Shown: positions 17,231-27,037 of the stretch, one piece after another | Numbering within the stretch: position 1 is the stretch's first letter | How the letters are laid out: the number at the start of each line of letters is the position of its first letter | Assembly: GCA_902826605.1 (NCBI GenBank) | Contig: CADEFM010000008.1 | Location: 62,001 to 126,000, forward strand | Direction: 5' to 3' | Length of the DNA: 64,000 nucleotides | Origin: an uncultured Acidobacteriota bacterium | Lineage (GTDB): Bacteria > Acidobacteriota > Terriglobia > Bryobacterales > Bryobacteraceae | Notes under the pieces: model-generated | The model's input: the letters and a program-made list of their open reading frames with translations, nothing else | The model's database searches: none | What the model was told of the DNA's origin: nothing | Program-made: the position numbers and the translations under genes

Positions 17231-17990
17231 AGAGCGTCTGCAAAAAATCCTCGCGCAAGCGGGCGTCGCCAGCCGCCGCAAGTCCGAAGAGTTGATGGTG
17301 GAGGGGCGCGTAACGGTGAACGGCAAGGTCGTCACCGAACTCGGCTCCAAGGCGGATTTTGAGCGCGACCACATTAAGGTGGATGGCCGCCTGTTGCGCG
17401 CGCCTAAGCAGCACGCCTACTTCGCTCTCAATAAGCCTAAAGCCTGCGTGACCACGGCCTCCGACCCGGAAGGCCGCCAGACCGTGATGCACCTCATGCG
17501 CGGCCTGAAAGAGCGCGTGTATCCCGTGGGCCGTCTCGACTATCACAGCGAGGGACTGTTGCTGATGACCAATGATGGCGAGCTGGCGCATCGCATTACT
17601 TCCCCGGCCTATCATGTGATGAAAACCTATGTGGTGAAGGTCACCGGCGCGTTGACGGAAGAGCAGGAAAAGGTATTCCGCACAGGCATTCCAATGCACG
17701 GCCGCCGCACCGCGCCAGCCGAGATCAAATTGATCAAGCCCGGCGCCAATCCGTGGTACGAGGTGAAGATCACGGAAGGCCGCCAAAATCAGATTCGCGT
17801 GATGTTCAAGCACTTCGGCCGGCTCGTGGAGAAACTGCGACGCGTCCGCATCGCATTTCTGGAACTGGACGTTCCGCCTGGGCGCTATCGCCCGCTCACC
17901 GGCAAGGAAGTGGAGCGGTTTCGAAAATTGCTGAAGCTGGATACGGCCGAATCTTCACCTGCTACTGCCTCGCCACGACGACGGGCGTAG
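17223..17990 (+). CDS. rluB: 23S rRNA pseudouridine synthase, RluB type
   Basis: 255 residues. An S4 domain (EERLQKILAQAGVASRRKSE, GRVTVNGKVV) is followed by a pseudouridine synthase domain with catalytic Asp in GRLDYHSEGLLLMTNDGEL, then GRQNQIRVMFKHFG. RluB modifies U2605 in E. coli 23S rRNA; the related RluE/RluF type is less likely because the S4 domain and size fit RluB. The ATG at 17223 overlaps the end of scpB, a common scpA-scpB-rluB arrangement. The 3' end overlaps the convergent gene by 29 bases. Confidence 0.92.
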   Translation: MPEERLQKILAQAGVASRRKSEELMVEGRVTVNGKVVTELGSKADFERDHIKVDGRLLRAPKQHAYFALNKPKACVTTASDPEGRQTVMHLMRGLKERVYPVGRLDYHSEGLLLMTNDGELAHRITSPAYHVMKTYVVKVTGALTEEQEKVFRTGIPMHGRRTAPAEIKLIKPGANPWYEVKITEGRQNQIRVMFKHFGRLVEKLRRVRIAFLELDVPPGRYRPLTGKEVERFRKLLKLDTAESSPATASPRRRA

Positions 17991-19290
17991 ACGGCGTGGC
18001 CCAATACTCCGGCAAGCCCGGCTTGGTGTCTCGCAGAATCTCCATAGCCACCTGCCGATCCGCCGCGGACAGCTTTGCAAACGTCCTGCTCTGATCCTTA
18101 CCCGTCAGAATATCGAACAAGCGCTGATAGACACGCACACGAACGCTGGCTGGCATACCGTCGAAGGCGGGGCTGTAAATCATGTAGGACAAAGGGTAAC
18201 GAAACAAGCGGGTCTTCAAATCGAATTCCCGTAGTGAGCGGCCCTTGGCATCTTTTCGGCCCCGTTGCGGGAATGTCTGGGTGAAAGTGGAAACGCCGGC
18301 GACTGGTTCTTTCAGCGGAGCCTCGTCAGCGAATAACATGTAGATCACCAGCTCTTCGATTTCTTCATGCAGGTGCGTGCGTAACGCGTCACCGGTCTTT
18401 TCCTCCAGCTTGCCGTCGCGTTCCGCGATGCGCGTGTCCCAACCGACGCGCGTCATTAAATTCGTCATGCGCGATTGATGCTCCAGCGTAAGAAGAGCAA
18501 CTAAGTCGCTGGTGTTCGTCAAATATTTCGATGCATCGAAGACTTCGGGAATCATTGCGAGGTTCTGTCCGCCATCTGTAGGCGGTCCGGGATTCAAGGG
18601 ATTAATTAACGCGAGGTTATTGCCCAGATGGCGCGGTTTGCCGTGTGTCCCGGTCACGTACCAGCCTCCCCAGCGCTCCTCGAACGGAGTGCGGTGGTCT
18701 GTGATAAACGAAGACCCGTGCACGTCGGCCGATTGCGGCGCGCGTGGACGCATCGAACTTACCAGAATCCCTGGAACGCCCAGCGTGATGGGGCCCTGAT
18801 GACAACGCAGGCAATCGTCGCGCCGCGCGAAGCCGGGCTTCGCGCCTGGCCGCGCGTCCAGGGAATAGAGATACACACCGCGCTCAGGATCGAGTGCAGA
18901 GATCTCCAATACATCGCCGCCCACCACATAACCAACGCTCACCTGATCGTTAAAGTAAATAGCGCGGGGCGTTCGCGGGTTGATATGTTCCGCCTGAATG
19001 CTGGTCTTGGAAAACACTAGCACCTGCGAGTCTATGGGAATGTTGAATTCCTTGAGCACTGCTCCAAGATATCCACCTGGGCCAGCCGAGTACTCGAGTT
19101 TAGCCTCGCCTGATCGCAGGCGCTTCTCAAAACGAGCCACGGGATCGGCGTCGGGCTCCTGGTCGTAGCGGATGGCCGGATGATCCAAAGGGACGTAAAA
19201 CGTGTCGTCCAGCCGGTCCGCCAGAGCCCAGGCAGCGCCGAGAAGAACAGCGGCGCTTGCGGCTACGATAGCGGTTGGCCGAACATACAT
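17962..19290 (-). CDS. Exported monoheme cytochrome-like protein of unknown function
   Basis: About 442 residues with an N-terminal membrane or signal segment (PTAIVAASAAVLLGAAWALA). A single CxxCH haem c site lies in FARRDDCLRCHQGPITLGVP, about residue 160. The rest has conserved-looking segments (GGWYVTGTHGKPRHLGNNLA, MTNLMTRVGWDTRIAE, YPLSYMIYSPAFDGMPASV) but no enzyme domain I recognise. The ATG at 19290 is chosen because it starts the signal peptide; a GTG at 19308 is possible. Its 3' end overlaps rluB. DsbD in this window could supply reductant for haem attachment, but this is only a suggestion. Confidence 0.65.
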   Translation of the reverse strand: MYVRPTAIVAASAAVLLGAAWALADRLDDTFYVPLDHPAIRYDQEPDADPVARFEKRLRSGEAKLEYSAGPGGYLGAVLKEFNIPIDSQVLVFSKTSIQAEHINPRTPRAIYFNDQVSVGYVVGGDVLEISALDPERGVYLYSLDARPGAKPGFARRDDCLRCHQGPITLGVPGILVSSMRPRAPQSADVHGSSFITDHRTPFEERWGGWYVTGTHGKPRHLGNNLALINPLNPGPPTDGGQNLAMIPEVFDASKYLTNTSDLVALLTLEHQSRMTNLMTRVGWDTRIAERDGKLEEKTGDALRTHLHEEIEELVIYMLFADEAPLKEPVAGVSTFTQTFPQRGRKDAKGRSLREFDLKTRLFRYPLSYMIYSPAFDGMPASVRVRVYQRLFDILTGKDQSRTFAKLSAADRQVAMEILRDTKPGLPEYWATPSTPVVVARQ

Positions 19291-19663
19291 ACCTTCACTA
19301 TAGGACACGGTTCGTGGTCCACTTAAAGCATGGCATTCGGTTTGTGGATCGATGAATCAGCGGGGCTCGCGTGGGCACAGGGTACGCACGAATACAGGCC
19401 GCTGGGAGCCGCCGTAGTCGCAACCACGGACCAGTTTCGTGCTCGCGATTTCCGGCGGGCGGCTCGCCATCCTGCTCATCTGCAGAACGCGTTCGCGGGC
19501 TTGTTCGCGTCGCTCGAAGACCTCAACCGGCACTTGCGAACTAGCCGAAGCAGAGCGCGTGCCACCCCGGATTACGTGACTTAACGCACTAGTACTAAGT
19601 AACGAATGGTTCTGCGTGTAATCCCCTAAACCCAGGCCGGGCATCTGCCGATCTCTTTCACGT
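19291..19663. other. Non-coding interval
   Basis: About 370 bases between the monoheme protein and the hybrid kinase. Short open frames exist on both strands (plus strand 19330-19584, minus strand 19357-19722), but neither has a convincing start site or recognisable protein character. I see no RNA gene or clear promoter. Confidence 0.5.
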
Positions 19664-20836
19664 ATGGGTGTAATTCCAGTTCCATCAACAACCGCCGGGA
19701 ACGACGAGGTCGATCGCATCAAGAGCGTCTTCCTGGCGAGCTTAAATCACGAAATTCGCACGCCCGTGAGCGGGATGCTCGGGCTACTCGATCTGCTGCT
19801 TGAAACTCCTCTCACTGAGGAACAGAAAGGTTACGTCACCACAACGAAGTCCTGCGCCGAGGATCTCTTCCGGCTGCTGGGCGCCACGTTGGAATATGCA
19901 TCGCTCGAAGCGGGTGGGACCACTCTTGATGAATCCGAATTCAGCCTCAAAGAATTGATCGACGCAGTGGCGCGTCCGGAAGTCGTGAAGGCGGCGAGCA
20001 AAGGGTTAGGCCTAAACACCACGCTCGATGAGTCGCTGCCGGAGATCTTGGTTGGAGATGCGGTTCGAATCGGACAAGTAATTTCTCATCTGTTAGATAA
20101 CGGTGTAAAGTTCACCCAACGCGGCAGCGTTGAATTAAAGGTGTCTTACGAGCCGATTGCGGAGGGCCGCGGCCGTCTCGGCATCGTGGTACGGGATACC
20201 GGACTTGGGATTCCTTCAGAGCAGCGCAAGCATCTCTTTGAGTCATTCCGGCAATTGGACCGGGGCCCAGCGCGGGGTTACCCTGGGCTGGGGTTGGGAT
20301 TGGCGGTATCGGGCAAGTTGATTTCCATCATGGGCGGCGCAATTGAGCTGCAAAGCGAACCTGGTGTGGGTTCCATCTTTCGTGTTCATCTGCCGGTACG
20401 GACGCCGGAGTATGCAGTCAAGTTCAAGCCGCCGCTGAAAGGCGTTAAGGGCGACTCACGGCTAGGGCAACCCATGATCTTGGCGGTGGACGACAATCCA
20501 GTGGGCTTAACCATTATCAGGCGGGCATTGGAACGGCAGGGCGTGCGGGCGGACACGGTATTAGATGGTGAGTCCGCAATACGCGCGGTTTCCAATAAAC
20601 GCTATGACGTCATCCTGATGGATCTGCAGATGCCGGGGATGGACGGTCTGCAGACTACCACCGCTATTCGAAAGCTGCCTGGGTACGCGGACGTGCCGGT
20701 GCTGGCGTTAACTGCCGATTTTTCAGACGAGACACGGATACGTTGCCAACGGCAGGGCTTGCAGGGATTCATCGCCAAGCCTGTGGAAGGAACAGTGCTT
20801 TGGCAGACGATTCAGCGGGTGCTCACGCGTGCGTAG
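19664..20836 (+). CDS. Hybrid histidine kinase with C-terminal receiver, soluble
   Basis: 390 residues and no membrane segment. The phospho-acceptor His is in FLASLNHEIRTPVSGMLGLL near residue 28. The ATPase boxes are LLDNGVKFT (N box), RDTGLGIP (G1) and YPGLGLGLAVSGKLI (G2). From about residue 270 a receiver domain follows (ILAVDDNPVGLT, YDVILMDLQMPGMDGLQT with the phospho-Asp, LALTAD, FIAKPVEG). There is no sensory domain before the His box, so input must come from a partner. The kinase is upstream of and convergent with the exchanger gene. Confidence 0.92.
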   Translation: MGVIPVPSTTAGNDEVDRIKSVFLASLNHEIRTPVSGMLGLLDLLLETPLTEEQKGYVTTTKSCAEDLFRLLGATLEYASLEAGGTTLDESEFSLKELIDAVARPEVVKAASKGLGLNTTLDESLPEILVGDAVRIGQVISHLLDNGVKFTQRGSVELKVSYEPIAEGRGRLGIVVRDTGLGIPSEQRKHLFESFRQLDRGPARGYPGLGLGLAVSGKLISIMGGAIELQSEPGVGSIFRVHLPVRTPEYAVKFKPPLKGVKGDSRLGQPMILAVDDNPVGLTIIRRALERQGVRADTVLDGESAIRAVSNKRYDVILMDLQMPGMDGLQTTTAIRKLPGYADVPVLALTADFSDETRIRCQRQGLQGFIAKPVEGTVLWQTIQRVLTRA

Positions 20837-20837
20837 G

Positions 20838-20860
20838 CCGGATCAACGTTAATCCGGTTT
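20838..20860 (+). terminator. Weak hairpin after the hybrid kinase
   Basis: CCGGAT (20838-20843) pairs with ATCCGG (20852-20857), loop of eight bases, followed by TTTCCC. The stem is short and the U-run weak, so termination is only possible. Confidence 0.35.
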
Positions 20861-21025
20861 CCCACCGGCATACACTGCCCGAGCGTCATACTGGAAGCCA
20901 GCAGATCCATCAAGAACGCGGCTCGACTTTTGAGCCAAGCGTTTCCGCCTCGCGCAAGTGCTCGTCTGAAACTCGTGGATGTGCCACTCCCGTTGACAAG
21001 CGGTTGGTGGCAGTCGAATAGGTCC

Positions 21026-22021
21026 CTAGCGGGTTGTGTAGAGCAGTAAGGAAGCCAACCCGAATATGAGAGCGGTCCCCATTGAATCCCATGAGAAGAA
21101 AAAGATTCTCTTCGGGGAGCGGTACACCAGCGCGATCGTGATGATCGCGGTCATCATCATCGCCGCAGCCGCCGTCACGGCGTGACTGCCAGAAATCTGT
21201 CCAAGAATTGGTCCTTTAAGGTAGAAGATATCGTCCAGCGCCAGGATTCCCAGGTTGAACAGATTACTGCCCAGAATATTTCCGACGGCTAGATCCACGG
21301 CGCCCATCCGAAGGGCTGCCCCTGACACCACCACTTCCGGCAGAGACGTCGACAGGGCTATAAAGACACTTCCCACGAAAGTACCACCGAGCCCCGTGAT
21401 TCTGGCAAGTTCTTCGCCCACATGTGGCAAGTACGTGGCGGCCGCTACGATGATCGCGGCGTGCAACGAAAACCGCCGATAGGCCGCGGCCTTCGAAACG
21501 TGCTCGTATTCCGCTTGTTCGAGAACATCTTTTAGAAACTCGGCGATGCGCCTGTGTTCGTAACTGAAGACAAGCCGCATCGCAATCACATAAATCAACA
21601 GGAGGACGGGACTATAGAGTCCGATCCAGCCCACGGCGGGAATGGAATCGCCCGCTAGGATACCGATCGTGGCTGTTCCCAGAAGGAGAATGCCGAAGGC
21701 CGCGGTCAGTATTTGTCCCTGATGCGCCAAGGCCGATAGCGGAGCCCCGTTGCGCTTGACGTCCAGTATCCCCAGGATCAGCAGATTGAACATGCAACTT
21801 CCAAATACGTCACCCGCGGCAATGTCGGGCACGTCGTATACCGCGACGGAAGTGATTCCCGTAACCAGCTCGGGAAGAGAGGTCACCGAAGCCATTAGAA
21901 GGACGCCAATCCAGGTGCGTCCCAGCCCCGATTTTTCGGCGATGATGTCCCCATATTTAGAGAGCCGGGTCCCGGAGTAAACAATCACCGCCGCGCAGAG
22001 GAAAAACTGGAGCCAGATCAT
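21026..22021 (-). CDS. Ca2+/cation antiporter (CaCA family)
   Basis: 331 residues with about ten membrane segments. The two inverted repeats each carry an alpha motif: [20 protein letters not shown] with [15 protein letters not shown], and [19 protein letters not shown] with [15 protein letters not shown]. These are the ion-binding segments of sodium/calcium exchangers, found in the inner membrane. Its ATG overlaps the stop of the P-type ATPase gene by four bases, so pump and exchanger are translated together, probably for calcium export. Confidence 0.9.
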   Translation of the reverse strand: MIWLQFFLCAAVIVYSGTRLSKYGDIIAEKSGLGRTWIGVLLMASVTSLPELVTGITSVAVYDVPDIAAGDVFGSCMFNLLILGILDVKRNGAPLSALAHQGQILTAAFGILLLGTATIGILAGDSIPAVGWIGLYSPVLLLIYVIAMRLVFSYEHRRIAEFLKDVLEQAEYEHVSKAAAYRRFSLHAAIIVAAATYLPHVGEELARITGLGGTFVGSVFIALSTSLPEVVVSGAALRMGAVDLAVGNILGSNLFNLGILALDDIFYLKGPILGQISGSHAVTAAAAMMMTAIITIALVYRSPKRIFFFSWDSMGTALIFGLASLLLYTTR

Positions 22022-24738
22022 TCAGCCATCTCCGGATCCCTGCGCCGTGTAATCCACTTCTCGATCTCGACGGCAACGAAGACCACCGTGCTGAGAGCCA
22101 CCGCCAGAGCCAGATCCGGCAGAGGGAGCGGGTTGGTCTTGAAAAATACCTGCAGAAACGGCACGTACACCAGCGCTAGCTGGAGAACCACCGTGAGCAA
22201 TACCGCGCCCACCAGGGGCTTGTTTGTCAGCAGGCCGATTCGGAATAGCGAATGACGGTCGGAGCGGATGGCCATGACGTGAGCCATCTGCGACAACGTC
22301 ATGGTGGTGAACAGCAGGGTCTGCCAGTTCGGATCGCCCGCCCGCCAGTACCAGTAGCCGGGCGCTAACGAAAGGATTCCCATCAGCAGCCCCACCCAGA
22401 TCACATGGCGTCCCAGGCCCCGGCTGAAAATATTCTCGTTCGGCCGGTGAGGAGGCCGGCTCATGGTGTCGGGTTCCGGGGCCTCCACGCCCAGGGCCAG
22501 CGCGGGAAGACCGTCGGTGACAAGATTCATCCACAGGATCTGCAGCGGCAAAAGCGGCAGAGGCATGCCGAACAGCGGAGCAGCCAGCATCAGCCAGATC
22601 TCACCAGAATTCGTCGCCAGAATGTACTTGATAAACTTCCGGACGTTGTCATAAATGACGCGCCCCTCTTCCACGGCATCGACGATGGTTGCGAAGTTAT
22701 CGTCCAGCAACACCATGTCGGCTGCTTCCTTGGCAACATCGGTACCGGTGATGCCCATGGCCACGCCGATGTCGGCCTTCTTGAGCGCGGGTGCATCGTT
22801 GACGCCGTCGCCAGTCATTGCGACGATGTCGCCGCGGCGTTGCAGCCCCTCGATGATCTTGAGTTTGTGCTCGGGCGATACCCGGGCGTAGACCGGCACG
22901 GATTCAGCCCTGCGCTCCAACTCCGCCACCGACATGCCATCCAGTTCCGGACCTGCCAGAACCTGCCCGTCGCCGGTGAGACCCAGTTGGCCCGCGATGT
23001 ATTGCGCGGTTAGCGGATGGTCGCCGGTAATCATCACGGGGCGGATGCCCGCCGCTTTGCACTTCGCGACGGCCGCTGCCACCTCAGGCCGGGGAGGATC
23101 AATAATGCCGACCATACCTACGAGGGTCAGATTCTGCTCGATGGTCTGGTCGGCGACGCCCGGAGCGGCGTCCATCCAGCGAAACGCCACGCCGAGGACC
23201 CGCATTCCGTTTTGGGCAAGTTTTTCGTGATCCTTGGTCACTGCAGCACGCCGGGCCTGATCGAATGGCTCGGGCTTTCCATGGACCCAGATCGTTGCGG
23301 AAATATCCAACAGGTTGTCCAGAGCGCCCTTGGTAAAAGCAACGTAGGGCGTCAGGGCTCCTTCGTTGCCGCTGCCCACGCGGAATGGAATCAAACTAGG
23401 ATCGGATGGGACGCGGTGTACTGTGGTCATCCGCTTTCGCTCCGACGAAAAAGGGACTTCACCCACCCGGGGTAGTACGCGTTCCAAATCTTGCTTCATC
23501 AAACCGAAGCGGGCCGCTGCCGCCGCCAGGGCAGTCTCGGTTGGATCCCCCAAAGGCGCCGCGGAGTTCGAATGGCTGGCCCCAGATTGGAAGTGCGCAT
23601 CGTTGCACAGCGCGCCGCCTGCCAATAGTAAGCCGAATCCGGACTGGGCGGCCAGGCCCCCCGGTTCTGCGGGAGCAGCGTCCGGTGTCAGATCCAGTTT
23701 TTCATCCGCAAGTTGCAGGACAGCGGCGGTCATGCGGTTCTGAGTCAAAGTGCCGGTCTTATCCGAACAGATCACTGTGATGGAACCGAGCGTTTCCACC
23801 GCAGGCAGTTTGCGAATCAGAACACGGCGCTGGAGCATCCGCTGTGCTCCAAGGGTTAACGCAATGGTCACTACAGCGGGCAAGCCTTCGGGAACCGCGG
23901 CGACGGCTATGCTCACGGCAGTCAGAAACAACAGCTTGAGTTCTTCGCCGCGCAGCAGACCCAGCAGGAAGATCACGGCAACCAGAAACACCGCGACCGC
24001 CGCCAGGCCCTTGCCCAGTTGAGCGAGCCGGCGCTGCAGCGGCGTGGGCTCGCGATTCACGGTCTGAATCAGCGTGGCGATGCGGCCGAGTTCCGTGCGC
24101 ATGCCGGTCTCGGTAACTACCGCCACTCCGCGGCCGGCGGTCACGAACGTCCCCATGTAGGCTACGTTGAGGCGGTCGCCCAAGGGCAGTTCCGCTTGCG
24201 CAATCGCACCCGTGATCTTTCCGATGGGTTCGGATTCGCCGGTCAGGGCCGCTTCATGAGTTTGCAGGCTGGCGCTCTCCAAGACACGGCAATCGGCGGA
24301 AACGAAATTTCCGGCTTCGAGAAGGATAACGTCGCCGGGCACCAGCTGAACCGCAGGAATTTCCGCGACCCTTGCATCGCGCCGCACCCTAACGGAGGGA
24401 ACCGCCAACTTCTTGAGCGCGGCCATGGCTTTCTCCGCGCGGTACTCCTGGCTGAAGCCCAAGATGGCATTGAGAACGACAATGGCACCGATCGCGATGG
24501 CGTCTTTATAGTCCCCGAGCAGAGCCGAAAGGACGGCGGCGATGATGAGAATCACCACCATGAGCGCGGTGAGCTGCTCCCATAGGATCAGCCAGGGGCT
24601 CTTGATCCCAGTCCCCACCAGTTCGTTGCGGCCGTGCTCCGTCAGACGTCGTGCCGCTTCGGCCTCGCCCAACCCGGAGGCGAGATCGGTCTTGAGTTCC
24701 CGCAGCACGGCAGGAGGATCCAGCTGATACCAGTTCAT
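22018..24738 (-). CDS. Calcium-type P-type ATPase
   Basis: 906 residues, full-length P2A-type. An N-terminal cation-ATPase domain ([20 protein letters not shown]) is followed by the actuator motif [11 protein letters not shown] and phosphorylation site [13 protein letters not shown]. Nucleotide-domain segments come next, then the hinge [20 protein letters not shown] and a C-terminal set of six membrane segments. [11 protein letters not shown] in M5 and [20 protein letters not shown] in M6 are typical of SERCA/PMCA-like Ca2+ pumps. It forms an operon with the exchanger and is divergent from the kdpD-like kinase. Confidence 0.92.
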   Translation of the reverse strand: MNWYQLDPPAVLRELKTDLASGLGEAEAARRLTEHGRNELVGTGIKSPWLILWEQLTALMVVILIIAAVLSALLGDYKDAIAIGAIVVLNAILGFSQEYRAEKAMAALKKLAVPSVRVRRDARVAEIPAVQLVPGDVILLEAGNFVSADCRVLESASLQTHEAALTGESEPIGKITGAIAQAELPLGDRLNVAYMGTFVTAGRGVAVVTETGMRTELGRIATLIQTVNREPTPLQRRLAQLGKGLAAVAVFLVAVIFLLGLLRGEELKLLFLTAVSIAVAAVPEGLPAVVTIALTLGAQRMLQRRVLIRKLPAVETLGSITVICSDKTGTLTQNRMTAAVLQLADEKLDLTPDAAPAEPGGLAAQSGFGLLLAGGALCNDAHFQSGASHSNSAAPLGDPTETALAAAAARFGLMKQDLERVLPRVGEVPFSSERKRMTTVHRVPSDPSLIPFRVGSGNEGALTPYVAFTKGALDNLLDISATIWVHGKPEPFDQARRAAVTKDHEKLAQNGMRVLGVAFRWMDAAPGVADQTIEQNLTLVGMVGIIDPPRPEVAAAVAKCKAAGIRPVMITGDHPLTAQYIAGQLGLTGDGQVLAGPELDGMSVAELERRAESVPVYARVSPEHKLKIIEGLQRRGDIVAMTGDGVNDAPALKKADIGVAMGITGTDVAKEAADMVLLDDNFATIVDAVEEGRVIYDNVRKFIKYILATNSGEIWLMLAAPLFGMPLPLLPLQILWMNLVTDGLPALALGVEAPEPDTMSRPPHRPNENIFSRGLGRHVIWVGLLMGILSLAPGYWYWRAGDPNWQTLLFTTMTLSQMAHVMAIRSDRHSLFRIGLLTNKPLVGAVLLTVVLQLALVYVPFLQVFFKTNPLPLPDLALAVALSTVVFVAVEIEKWITRRRDPEMAE

Positions 24739-24832
24739 TCTGCTTGTGGGACAACCAACGTCGCGTTAAGAAACACCTGACTATACTCTAGCCCAGCCCG
24801 TCGAAATGGGCTTAGCTCGAATTGGGTCTAGA

Positions 24833-26296
24833 ATGATATCCGTAGGCATGAACGAGACTTGGCAGCGTGCGTTGCGTTTGATAGCAGCGCTATCCGGCGT
24901 GGCCGCGATCACCTACATCGCTCACGATATCCTCGCGATCAATGCCACCACCAGCGGCTTCGCCTATCTGCTGTTCGTGTTGGTCATCGCCAGTGCGTGG
25001 GGCTTTTTCGAGGCCGCGGCCGCTTCGGTGGTTGCCACTCTGGCCCTGAACTTCTTTTTCCTGCCGCCTGTGGGAACATTTACTGTCGCTGACCCGCAGA
25101 ACTGGGTGGCCCTCTTCAGTTTCCTGGCAAGTTCGCTGATTGCAAGCCGGCTGTCAGCCGTGGCCAAGAAACAGACTCTGGATGCGTTAGAGCGCCAGCA
25201 GGACATCGAGCGCCTTTATACATTCAGCCGGTCGATTCTCTTGATCAGCGGCCCTGAGCCGTTTCCGAAACTGCTAGCACAGCGCTTGGCGGAGATCTTC
25301 CTGTTGGACGCGGTGGTCCTGTACGACCGGCGCGCCGATCAATTCTACCGGGCCGGTCCTTCCGAATTTGATGGGATGGAAGAACAGCTGAAAGAAGCCG
25401 CACTGCAAGGAACCGCTTTCCAAGATGCTTCCAGGAATCGCATCATCACGGCTGTCCGGCTCGGATCGGAACCGATCGCGAGTCTCGTTCTACAGGGCGG
25501 CGTGATGCCCGATTCTGTGCTGCAGGGTATCGCCAACCTTGTGGCGATTGGATTGGAACGCGCCCGCGCGCAGGACTTGGCGCACCAAGTCGAGGCAGCG
25601 CAACAAACGGAAAGACTCCGCACGACATTGATCGACGCCATGGCTCATGAATTCAAGACTCCTCTCACCTCCATACGAGCCGCGACCACGTCTCTCCTAT
25701 CCGATCCGCAGCAACCGGAATCCAGCAAGACCGAGTTACTGAAGATCGCCGGCGAGGAAGCCGAGCACCTGAAGGAACTGATCGACAACGCCCTCGAGTT
25801 GGCTCGTCTTGATGAGGCGCATATCGACACTCAAACCGAGGTCTCCGACCTCGGACAAACGGTGCGAGAGGTGATCGCTTCGATGCGCGCCACCATCGAC
25901 GGCCGCCCACTCACGATCGATTGCGAGCCGCGAACACCCATGATTCTCTTTGACCGGAGACTCACCAAGCTCGCGATCAAGCAGGTTATCGACAACGCCC
26001 TGAAGTACTCGCCGCCGGAGACACCCGTGGAGATCCGAGTGAAGCCCGGCGAAAAAGCGGCGGTGCTGGAGGTCACCGATCACGGCAAGGGAATCTCTCC
26101 GCAGGAACAGCCGCGCATTTTCCAGCGCTTCTATAGGAGCCCTGGAGTACAGAAGCAGATCCCCGGCTCCGGACTCGGACTTAGCATCGCGCACCGGGTG
26201 GTGCAGGCGCACGGCGGGGACCTCACCGTCACGAGTGAGCCCGGCACGACGACATTTCGGCTGACGCTGCCTGCAGGGAAGGGGGAGAAGAAGTGA
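24833..26296 (+). CDS. kdpD: Kinase half of KdpD: DUF4118-GAF-histidine kinase
   Basis: About 487 residues. It begins with the four-segment DUF4118 membrane module of KdpD (ALSGVAAITYIAHDILAI, FAYLLFVLVIASAWGFFE, LNFFFLPPVGTFTVADPQN). A GAF-like region and a HisKA domain with MAHEFKTPLTSIRAATTS follow, then the ATPase domain (VIDNALKYSPPE, VTDHGKGISP, GSGLGLSIAHRVVQAHGG). Normal KdpD has a further N-terminal half with the KdpD Walker domain and USP domain; that half is absent here and is encoded separately at 33008-35186. The stop overlaps kdpE. The start is uncertain: 24806, 24833 and 24848 are all possible. Confidence 0.88.
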   Translation: MISVGMNETWQRALRLIAALSGVAAITYIAHDILAINATTSGFAYLLFVLVIASAWGFFEAAAASVVATLALNFFFLPPVGTFTVADPQNWVALFSFLASSLIASRLSAVAKKQTLDALERQQDIERLYTFSRSILLISGPEPFPKLLAQRLAEIFLLDAVVLYDRRADQFYRAGPSEFDGMEEQLKEAALQGTAFQDASRNRIITAVRLGSEPIASLVLQGGVMPDSVLQGIANLVAIGLERARAQDLAHQVEAAQQTERLRTTLIDAMAHEFKTPLTSIRAATTSLLSDPQQPESSKTELLKIAGEEAEHLKELIDNALELARLDEAHIDTQTEVSDLGQTVREVIASMRATIDGRPLTIDCEPRTPMILFDRRLTKLAIKQVIDNALKYSPPETPVEIRVKPGEKAAVLEVTDHGKGISPQEQPRIFQRFYRSPGVQKQIPGSGLGLSIAHRVVQAHGGDLTVTSEPGTTTFRLTLPAGKGEKK

Positions 26297-26991
26297 GCGC
26301 CGGCAGAATTCTAGTGGTGGATGACGAGCCGCAAATCCGGCGCATCATGCGCACGGCCCTTACGGGCTCAGGCTATGAAGTGGACGACGCCAAAACCGGC
26401 GAGGAGGCTTTGCTCAAGGTCCGCGAGTTCCTTCCTGACCTGGTGCTGCTCGATATCAACATGCCCGGCATGGGCGGACTCGCGGCGTGCCGGGAAATCC
26501 GCGCGACTGCAAATATCGCGATCATCATGCTGACGGTGCGGAACGCCGAATCTGACAAAGTAGAAGCTCTGGACGCAGGCGCGGATGACTTCGTGACCAA
26601 GCCCTTCAGCACGCCGGAGCTGCTGGCCCGCATCCGCGCGGCCCTGCGGCGAGTTCCCGTGGGACAATCCTCCGCGGCGCACATGCGCATCGGTCAGTTG
26701 GACATCGATTTCGTCGGCAGAAAGGTTAGCAACGGAACCAAGACGGCGCATCTGACGCCTAAGGAACTGGACCTGTTGCGGTACTTGACACAGCATCTCA
26801 ACGAGGCGGTTCCGCATCGGGAATTGTTGCAAGCCGTATGGGGTCCGGACTACGGCGATCAAGTAGACTATCTGCGAGTGTTCATTATGAACCTGCGGAA
26901 GAAGATAGAAGCGGACCCCGAGCACCCTGAGTTCATCAAGACCGAGCCTTGGGTTGGCTACCGTCTTAACGATCCGGCTCAATCGGCCTGA
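26293..26991 (+). CDS. kdpE: KdpE-type response regulator (OmpR family)
   Basis: 232 residues from a GTG that overlaps the kinase stop by four bases. The receiver has VVDDEPQIRR, phospho-Asp in LVLLDINMPGMGG, and KPFSTPELLARIRA. The winged-helix output domain ends with LRVFIMNLRKKIEADPEHPE and TEPWVGYRL, typical of KdpE. It should activate kdpFABC under low potassium or high osmolarity; a candidate binding site lies at 27750-27798. Confidence 0.93.
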   Translation: MSAGRILVVDDEPQIRRIMRTALTGSGYEVDDAKTGEEALLKVREFLPDLVLLDINMPGMGGLAACREIRATANIAIIMLTVRNAESDKVEALDAGADDFVTKPFSTPELLARIRAALRRVPVGQSSAAHMRIGQLDIDFVGRKVSNGTKTAHLTPKELDLLRYLTQHLNEAVPHRELLQAVWGPDYGDQVDYLRVFIMNLRKKIEADPEHPEFIKTEPWVGYRLNDPAQSA

Positions 26992-27037
26992 CTGGATCTC
27001 TAGCGAACTTCGGCGCTGACCGCCACCCAAATGAAAT

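Noticed and set aside
19330-19584. Possible 84-codon gene in the gap before the hybrid kinase
   Set aside because: No ribosome site, no recognisable fold, and an overlapping open frame on the other strand is equally good.
22405-23013. 202-codon plus-strand frame
   Set aside because: Antisense to the Ca2+ ATPase, whose catalytic motifs are intact in this region.
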